The translations under genes and the position numbers were made by a program. Shown here in pieces: positions 32,499 through 38,353 of a DNA stretch of 38,353 bases. The DNA is from Globomyces pollinis-pini (lineage: Eukaryota > Chytridiomycota > Chytridiomycetes > Rhizophydiales > Globomycetaceae), in NCBI GenBank assembly GCA_025399215.1, contig MU621258.1:1-38353 (forward strand). The letters run 5' to 3'. The notes beneath the pieces were generated by a model. It was not told the DNA's origin and searched no databases. It saw only the letters and a list, made by a program, of their open reading frames with translations. Each line of letters begins with the position of its first letter. The stretch's first letter is position 1.

Positions 32499-35400
32499 AT
32501 GAATCCTTATGGTAATCTACATCAACAAAACCATCAACAAAATAAAGATTTTAATTTTAATTTACAAGAATTCAATCAAGACAGGGGTATTGAAAAAAAA
32601 CTATCTAATTCAATAGCTCAATCCCCTTCAAATCAACTACTATCTCAACCCACTTCAAATCAACTACTATCTCAATCCCCTTCAAATCAACTACTATCTC
32701 AATCCCCTTCAAATCATCAAATGTTCTCGGCACTTCAAAGGCAACAACAACAATTAAATATTCAATCAAGAAATCAACAATTTCAACAAAATCGTAACTA
32801 CTACCTTACTCACTCTTTGTAGCTTTATATTTCTCTCAAATGCAACAGTGGCAGCAAGATACTAATTTACCTTTTCAAAATATCCAATCCAATTTTACCC
32901 CTCAAAATAACTCATTTCAACAAAATCAATCTGGTGGAAATTTAAACCAACAACAATTTAATAATTTTAAACAAAGTAATATCTTTTACTTTTAAAGTTT
33001 TATTAGATCAAGGAATGTTGAATCAATCTCCCATGAGTACAAGTAATATGCCTCAAAATACAATGAATATGAATCAATCTCCAATGAATACCAGTAATTT
33101 ACCTCAGAATGGTATGAATATGAATCAAGGAGCAACTTCAGCTAATTTGAGTCCACCATCACAAAATAATACTCCTCAAACGAATCATGGAGTACCACAA
33201 GGTGCTGGAGTAAATTCTAATATGGGAAATCAAAGTCAGAATCAGTTACAAGGTACTGGCAATTTACAGCAAGTCAATTCTAATATGGGAAATCAAGGGC
33301 AAAATCAATTGCAAGGCAATGTACAACAAGCCAATATGGGAAATCAAGGGCAAAATCAGTTACAAGGCAATGGCAATCTACAACAAGCTAATATGGGTAA
33401 TCAAGGGCAAAATCAGTTACAAGCTGGTCAACTTACTCCTCAAACGCAGAATGCATTGCCTTCTAACACAAACAATATAAACTCGATGCTGCAATCAATG
33501 GGTGGTCAAGTAAATCCACAGTTGCTTCAACAAATGATGCAGATGCAAAATCAACTTAACGCAAATATGGTTCCTGGTCAAATGAATACCCCTCAGATGT
33601 TACAAATGCAACAACTGAATGCTCAGAAATTAATGACACAACAATTAACTCAGCAAAATTTAATGAATGCTTCGTTAAATGGTCAACAATCAATGAATCA
33701 GAAACCAATGAATGACCAAGCAAAGAATCAAAATGTTAATATGCAGCAAAGCGGCCAAGGTTTGACACCTCAACAGCAGCAATTATTGAATAATCAGAAT
33801 ATGCAACAACAGATCCAGGCTGGAATGCCAAACTGGCAACAAAATCAATTTAGTAATCTTTTAATTTTGATGTTTTAGATACAGGAATGATGGGTGTGAA
33901 TAATATTACCAATGTACCATCTCCCACTACCCGACAGAATAGTTTCAAGACATTTGAAGGAACTCCTCATGCTAATTTGAATGAAAGATCTGTTTTTGAA
34001 GCGACCTTCCATCAGTTTTTACAAAAGCGAAATACCAATGCTGGTCGTATTCCACCACTAGGTCAGAAACCTATGGATGCATTTGTAACCTTTCACACTA
34101 TTGTTCAAGAAGGTGGATTTGATAAGGTAACATTAAGTGTCATTTGATGAATAGCTGAGAATTTCAAACAACTGGTTCAATGTTTGTATGAAATTGGGAA
34201 TTGAAATCAGTCCTAAGGTGATAACTCAGCTTCAAACTAATTATGTTACCTTTTTGTATCCACTAGAGCAAATGATTTTACAATCCGGAGCTCGAAAAAC
34301 CCCACAACCACAGCAGCAAATGCAACCTAGACCTCAACAGATTGGAAACACTAAAATGATGACCAATGATATGAACTCGATGGGATCACCGTCAGTAGAA
34401 AGTCTTTCTTCCCAATTTCAAGGGAATGTGATGCAGAACCCTATGCAACCACAAATGATGCCTCAGGTTCAAAAATCACAACCTGCCACTCCAGTTCAAC
34501 AAGAATTACCACCTGAACCAATTCCCAACGTGATTATTGAAGAAGATGGTGAGGGGGTGGAATATGTACCAAAAGCCAGAAGACTGACTTCATTTGGTGG
34601 GTTAGATTTGGGAATCATGAGTGATGCGTTAAAGAAAATGCGAGCTTCAAAAGAACTCTATGGTAATTTATTATTCATTTCATTATATTAGCTCCCAAAA
34701 ATCTGAAAAGACTCAATATGGCATTGAAATCTGGTTTAACGTACCAAATTCGTTATGGATTAGATGTACTAACGATATATTCATCAGAATTTCAATTTCG
34801 CATCCAGGAATATCCACCCATACTTGACACTCTTGTGATTTTAATGAAATCGACGTTAGCGAAATTGGAAATGAAACCCAATCAGAAATTTTTAACTTAT
34901 CGAGAATTATTTGAAATTGAATCCACCATACAAACATCCTTTCAAGCCAATTATGAATCATCATTGGATGAAAACAAATGGTTAATGGAACAAACATGTG
35001 CAATTGGTCTAATATTAAGAAATGCCACACTATTACCCGACAATCAATTTACAATGTCCAAAAATGTGAATTTCATCACCATCATATTTCAAACATTAAA
35101 TTTACCAATATCCTCTGAATTGGAAAGTTTAACGAATCCATATGGTTCATTACCAATTACCTTACCCACCACCAATGTATTGGAGCATCGAAAAAATTCC
35201 CTAATCATGTTATCAAACATTGCCAATTATGTTATTTTACCAAATCAAGAAATGGCGAATTTGATTGTACAAGTCTGTACTGATTATATATCCGAAACCG
35301 ACAACTATTATGTCAATCCAGCATTGGATGTACTTGGAAAATTATTGACAATTCATGAAAATCAAGTATTGATAGGCAACAGTATACATGTTCAAGAATT

Positions 35401-35794
35401 ATGTACCATAATATTTTCACAATTACCTACTCAAGGTTTTAGTTTCGATGCTACACCACATTTATTAACACAATGGGAATTGATGATGATGATTCTAAGT
35501 ACCATTGTCAGTGTTTTATCCAATCTAGATAAACAAGAATTATCCAAAAAACAATATATTCAACAATTAAAATTTTTAGCAAGTCGACCAAAATATCAAA
35601 CAACATATCCACCAGCTTTGGAATTACAACAACAATTTGCAAGTATTCGTGAAAGAGCATTTCGAACTTTTATTGAATTGGGAAAAGATTCGATTGAAGA
35701 AGATATGGTTCGATTTTTATTCCTTGCAAGTAAAAATGGTGATATATGGATGGTTACCATCATACTGGAATATTTATCTAAATTTAGCCAGTAA
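32499..35794 (+). CDS. SWI1: Swi1/ARID-type subunit of a SWI/SNF chromatin remodeller
   Basis: Six exons: 32499-32793, 32823-32975, 33007-33852, 33879-34126, 34155-34662 and 34692-35794, about 1050 residues. The first ~430 residues are Gln/Asn/Met-rich with internal repeats, as in yeast Swi1. An ARID DNA-binding domain spans ~455-555 (FEATFHQFLQKRNT, IPPLGQKPMDAFVTFH, GGFDK|LRISNNWFNVCMKLGI, TNYVTFLYPLEQ); the 28-nt intron lies inside it. A second Gln/Pro-rich linker follows. The C-terminal ~360 residues are helical and armadillo-like (LNMALKSGLTYQIRYGLDVL, ALDVLGKLLTIHENQVL), matching the conserved Swi1 C-terminus. The protein works in nuclear transcription control. The extended Q/N region resembles prion-like domains. 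Confidence 0.88.
32613..32725 (+). repeat. coding repeats in the Swi1 N-terminus (SPSNQLLSQ)
   Basis: About four copies of a 27-nt unit encode S(P/Q)(S/T)NQLLSQ with few silent changes, next to a Gln tract. Typical replication-slippage product in a low-complexity domain. Confidence 0.7.
33217..33425 (+). repeat. coding minisatellite in Swi1 (NMGNQGQNQLQGNGNLQQ)
   Basis: Four units of ~45-60 nt encode NMGNQ(G/S)QNQLQG with or without a GNLQQ spacer. Nucleotide identity between neighbouring units is high (AATATGGGNAATCAAGGGCA), so length may vary between strains. Confidence 0.75.
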
Positions 35795-35929
35795 TAAACA
35801 AAAAAATCAAAAAATTGATCTTGCAAAAAAATATCGTGATTCTTTTTTTTTAAAAAATAACATTTTATATTATCAATGGTAGCATATTGAGAGATTTTGG
35901 ATATAAGTTTTTTTTGAAACGAATTTGAG

Positions 35930-37378
35930 TTAACGAGAAGCTAAACTAAACATGGAATATTGATTTTGATCAGTAATTTCAGTACAATCTAACCAATCTG
36001 GAACCAAAAGACGATTTGAATTTCCTTCATAATCTAAATAAGCTTCCAACATGACTAGACCTTCTTGAGGAGCTTGAAATAAATCTAATTGAAAATATCG
36101 ATCATTATATAAAAAACATCTTCTTAATTTGGTGATTGTTTTACGAGTTGGATCGGATTGAGATCTTAATGATTCAAATTCTCTTGGTGATATATTACGA
36201 CGGATTTCAACTCGTTGACCATCATGTTCTGGATATCGTATGGTCATATTTAAATGTACTGATGTCATTCCTACTTCTACTCGTCTATCATCACATTTAG
36301 ATTTTTTTTTTTAAAGGTTACCTTCTTATTCGTGTTTGGGTACCATCTCCAAGAGTATTGATGACATATCGATCTAGTTGATGAGTGAATGGATTTTGTT
36401 ACGTTCAACGTGGAAATCTCGATAAGGTACAGGAAAGTCTTTTGAAAATTTATAATTATTAACCAAAAATTTGTGTTTTTTAACTTGTTTACCATATCGA
36501 TTTTGATCGGATGTTAAACCTAATCGAGTTGATACTGCTTGAACAACTCGATCACATTTTTCAGTAAAATTCTTGACAGATACGTTATCAATGACTTGTA
36601 AAGATGCATGTCCTACCCAAGCATTCATTACCTATTAAAATTAAAATCAAGATTGGGAATTACAGCTGTATCTAGTGATGCTGCTAATTCTAATCCTTCA
36701 GTTCTTGTTGCATTGTTTTCTAAAGAATAAAAAGCTTCGGCTCCTTTAGCTGCAGTAACTAAATGAACTACACAATCATATCGATGATCTCTAAGTGCTA
36801 CTTCATCTAATTGTAGTTCATGTAACATTCTTAACCATTCATTACGATCCATATAAGCTAACAATTCAGAGTAAAAGAATATACCTGATGGATCCATTGC
36901 ACCTCTAAATCTATTTTAGTTTATCCACATTACCTAACATTATGAAAATGAATTCAAAGTTACCTATCACAAATTAAGACAGTTTTAATTCCACGTTTGC
37001 TATTTAATTTGGCCAACTAGACTGTTTATCAAAAACTCAATTACTTCACGATAAGTATTTTCAATTTGAATCATGACAGTCAAGATAGATTTTTGAAAAC
37101 TGTAAGAAGCTTCTCTATCCAAATCAGGGAAATGAACTCCACCACTAAAGATGATTAGATAATTTAGATACCCAAAGAGAATGGTAGCAGTTTCAGGAAC
37201 TCTATAAACTCTCCAACCCAATGATTCAAATAAATCGGATAGAATTGATACAGAAGAAGTCTTTCCACCACAAGGACCTAATAAGAATCACATTATTGAA
37301 TATATCATTACCACCAGTTAGACAGATGACTTTATAAGGAGCTCTTTTTGGAGAAGGAGATTGCGCGGGTGAATTCAT
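35930..37378 (-). CDS. TTD14-like P-loop NTPase (AAA_28/NadR-type) with C-terminal CYTH-like domain
   Basis: Eight exons: 37378-37312, 37277-37172, 37144-37045, 37016-36964, 36904-36664, 36631-36403, 36373-36322 and 36284-35930, about 400 residues. The P-loop is GGPCGGKTS (~22-30), followed by WRVYRVPETATILFGGG and the Walker-B-like VLICDRGAMDPSG. The next block, RDHRYDCVVHLVTAAKGAE and ATRTEGLELAASLDTA, matches the Drosophila TRPL translocation defect 14 family, which is reported to bind GTP and phosphoinositides. The C-terminal ~150 residues (RRCFLYNDRYFQLDLF, GLVMLEAYLDYE, YSMFSLASR) are the family's triphosphate-tunnel-like domain. The role in fungi is unknown; membrane traffic is a reasonable guess. 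The intron after ICDR (36964 side) is a double unit. Confidence 0.85.
36905..36963 (-). other. double intron unit in the TTD14-like gene
   Basis: 36963-36934 (30 nt, GTAACT...TGTTAG) is followed with no gap by 36933-36905 (29 nt, GTAATG...ATTTAG). Removing both joins GAT AG to A GGT GCA, giving the conserved CDRGAMDPSG. Removing only one would break the frame. Confidence 0.6.
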
Positions 37379-37821
37379 ACTAAAAGATACTTTGATTTTG
37401 TTTTTGTTTTTTTATTTTTGTTTTGCTTTGTTTTGGGGTTTTTTTATTGTTGCCTATTTTAGGGTTCCTTCCTGATTTGGTGTTTTTTATTTTCACCGTT
37501 TCAACTGCAACTTGTTTGACCATCTTGAATCGAGTAGAAATGGTAACATTGAACTAATAGCATTGAACTAATACATTCACTGATGTTTTGATAAATATCC
37601 AAATTACGTGCTTAATTTGATAAATATGTAAATCACTTGCTTAATTCTGGTTTATGGGATGTTGTTGCTTAATTATTTATAAATGGATAATTACCAGATA
37701 TATTATCGACTATCAATATAACCATTTATAGAAACAACACGTTATTAAATACTCAAATATATGACAAACTGGTGTTTTCTATTATAATTACTTTATCTTG
37801 GATTTATTAAAATTTAACTGT
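37379..37821. other. AT-rich intergenic region
   Basis: About 440 bp upstream of the TTD14-like gene and downstream of the GPI-anchored gene. It has a strongly T-rich (on +) stretch at ~37395-37490, i.e. A-rich just before the TTD14-like start on its own strand, and a duplicated TTGAACTAATA at ~37550-37572. No gene seen. Confidence 0.4.
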
Positions 37822-38352
37822 TTACAAGAACAAAGCAAAGAATGCAACAGCAAGAGCTCCAACAGTGGTGGATTGGGCTCCGGAAGCAAGGGATCCATAG
37901 GCAGCTGGAAGAGTAGCAACTACAGAAGAGTCATCACAAGGAGTAGCTGGAGTAGCTGGGGTTTCACATGGAGTGGATGGAGTAGATGGGACATCTGGGA
38001 CAGCGTTGTATCCGGTAGGAACAACTGGGGTTTCACATGGAGTGGTAGGTTGTTCTGGGATAGCCTTGTATTCTGGGTGTTTTGGGGTGTCTTCTTCACA
38101 TGGAGTGGTTGGAGTAACAGGGATGTCATCACAAGGAGTAGATTTGGTGTCTGGGATGACTGGGTAGGTTGGGACAACCTTGTCATCACATGGAGTAGAT
38201 TTAGTATCTGGGATGACTGGGTAAGTTGGGACAACCTTGTCATCACATGGAGTGGTCTTTTCAGTAGAGATTACTGGGTAAGTTGGTGGAGCAGCTGGGT
38301 TGGTGGTTGGGAGAACGGTGATAACAACGTATGGTTTACCGGTAGCATATCC
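37822..38352 (-). CDS. GPI-anchored Thr/Pro/Cys repeat cell-surface protein (5' end outside window)
   Basis: An open frame enters at the right edge and runs 177 codons to TAA at 37822-37824. The sequence is built from TPCDD/TPCE units separated by PTYPVIPDTKS-like spacers, rich in Thr, Pro and Val. It ends in a small-residue omega region (AAYGSLASGAQSTT) and a hydrophobic tail (VGALAVAFFALFL), the classic GPI-attachment signal of fungal wall or membrane proteins. Thr/Ser density predicts heavy O-glycosylation. The regularly spaced single cysteines could cross-link. Codon use is GC-richer and more biased than neighbours, suggesting high expression. The signal peptide would lie outside the window. 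Function is probably structural or adhesive, but this is inference. Confidence 0.85.
   Translation of the reverse strand, partial: GYATGKPYVVITVLPTTNPAAPPTYPVISTEKTTPCDDKVVPTYPVIPDTKSTPCDDKVVPTYPVIPDTKSTPCDDIPVTPTTPCEEDTPKHPEYKAIPEQPTTPCETPVVPTGYNAVPDVPSTPSTPCETPATPATPCDDSSVVATLPAAYGSLASGAQSTTVGALAVAFFALFL
38126..38239 (-). repeat. 57-bp coding repeats in the GPI-anchored protein
   Basis: Two nearly identical 57-bp units (38126-38182 and 38183-38239) encode the 19-residue unit beginning STPCDD and KVVPTYPVIPDTK, with a partial third unit beyond 38239. Remaining TPC units are more diverged. Confidence 0.8.
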
Positions 38353-38353
38353 G

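Overview
This is nuclear DNA from an AT-rich, gene-dense eukaryote, most likely an early-diverging fungus. Fungal-type genes are Eaf6, a Swi1-like ARID subunit, mitochondrial acetolactate synthase, a NoxR/p67phox-type NADPH oxidase activator, a FYVE protein ending DWTWSTF, and a GPI-anchored Thr/Pro/Cys repeat protein. A complete LRRC9 orthologue, a family largely confined to ciliated organisms, suggests a lineage with flagellated (zoosporic) cells; this is inference and I do not name a species. Nearly every gene is cut by very small introns, usually 24-37 nt with GTA/GTR donors and mostly TAG acceptors. I resolved about 70 by reading frame and family similarity.

Layout: 1-4.0 kb holds a 3' gene fragment (+), Eaf6 (-) and an Mps1/TTK spindle-checkpoint kinase with TPR head (+). 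4.0-6.9 kb holds a possible Tim44/mL45-like mitochondrial protein (-) and an LRR-like protein (-). 7.4-12.0 kb is LRRC9 (+, 16 exons). 12.2-14.4 kb is acetolactate synthase (+). 14.5-18.4 kb is a full ABCB transporter (-, 12 exons, one only 17 nt). 19.0-26.1 kb is a beta-carbonic anhydrase (CA) cluster: one stand-alone enzyme, one TPR + NoxR-type activation region + PB1 + CA fusion, one PB1 + CA fusion, plus a CA relic inside a ~575-bp duplicated block and an unrelated PIN-like gene on the opposite strand. 26.2-31.2 kb has three tandem genes (-), each a secreted Cys-rich ectodomain joined to about seven membrane helices. 31.4-32.3 kb is a FYVE protein, 32.5-35.8 kb a Swi1/ARID subunit, 35.9-37.4 kb a TTD14-like P-loop protein (-), and 37.8 kb to the end a GPI-anchored repeat protein (-, partial).

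The most unusual items are the fusions of a NADPH-oxidase organiser to an active-looking carbonic anhydrase, the tandem ectodomain-7TM receptor-like family with an ACGCGT box just upstream of each start, and head-to-tail intron-like units with no exon between them (four in the FYVE gene, two each in the TTD14-like and Tim44-like genes), which look like duplicated mini-introns or recursive splice sites.
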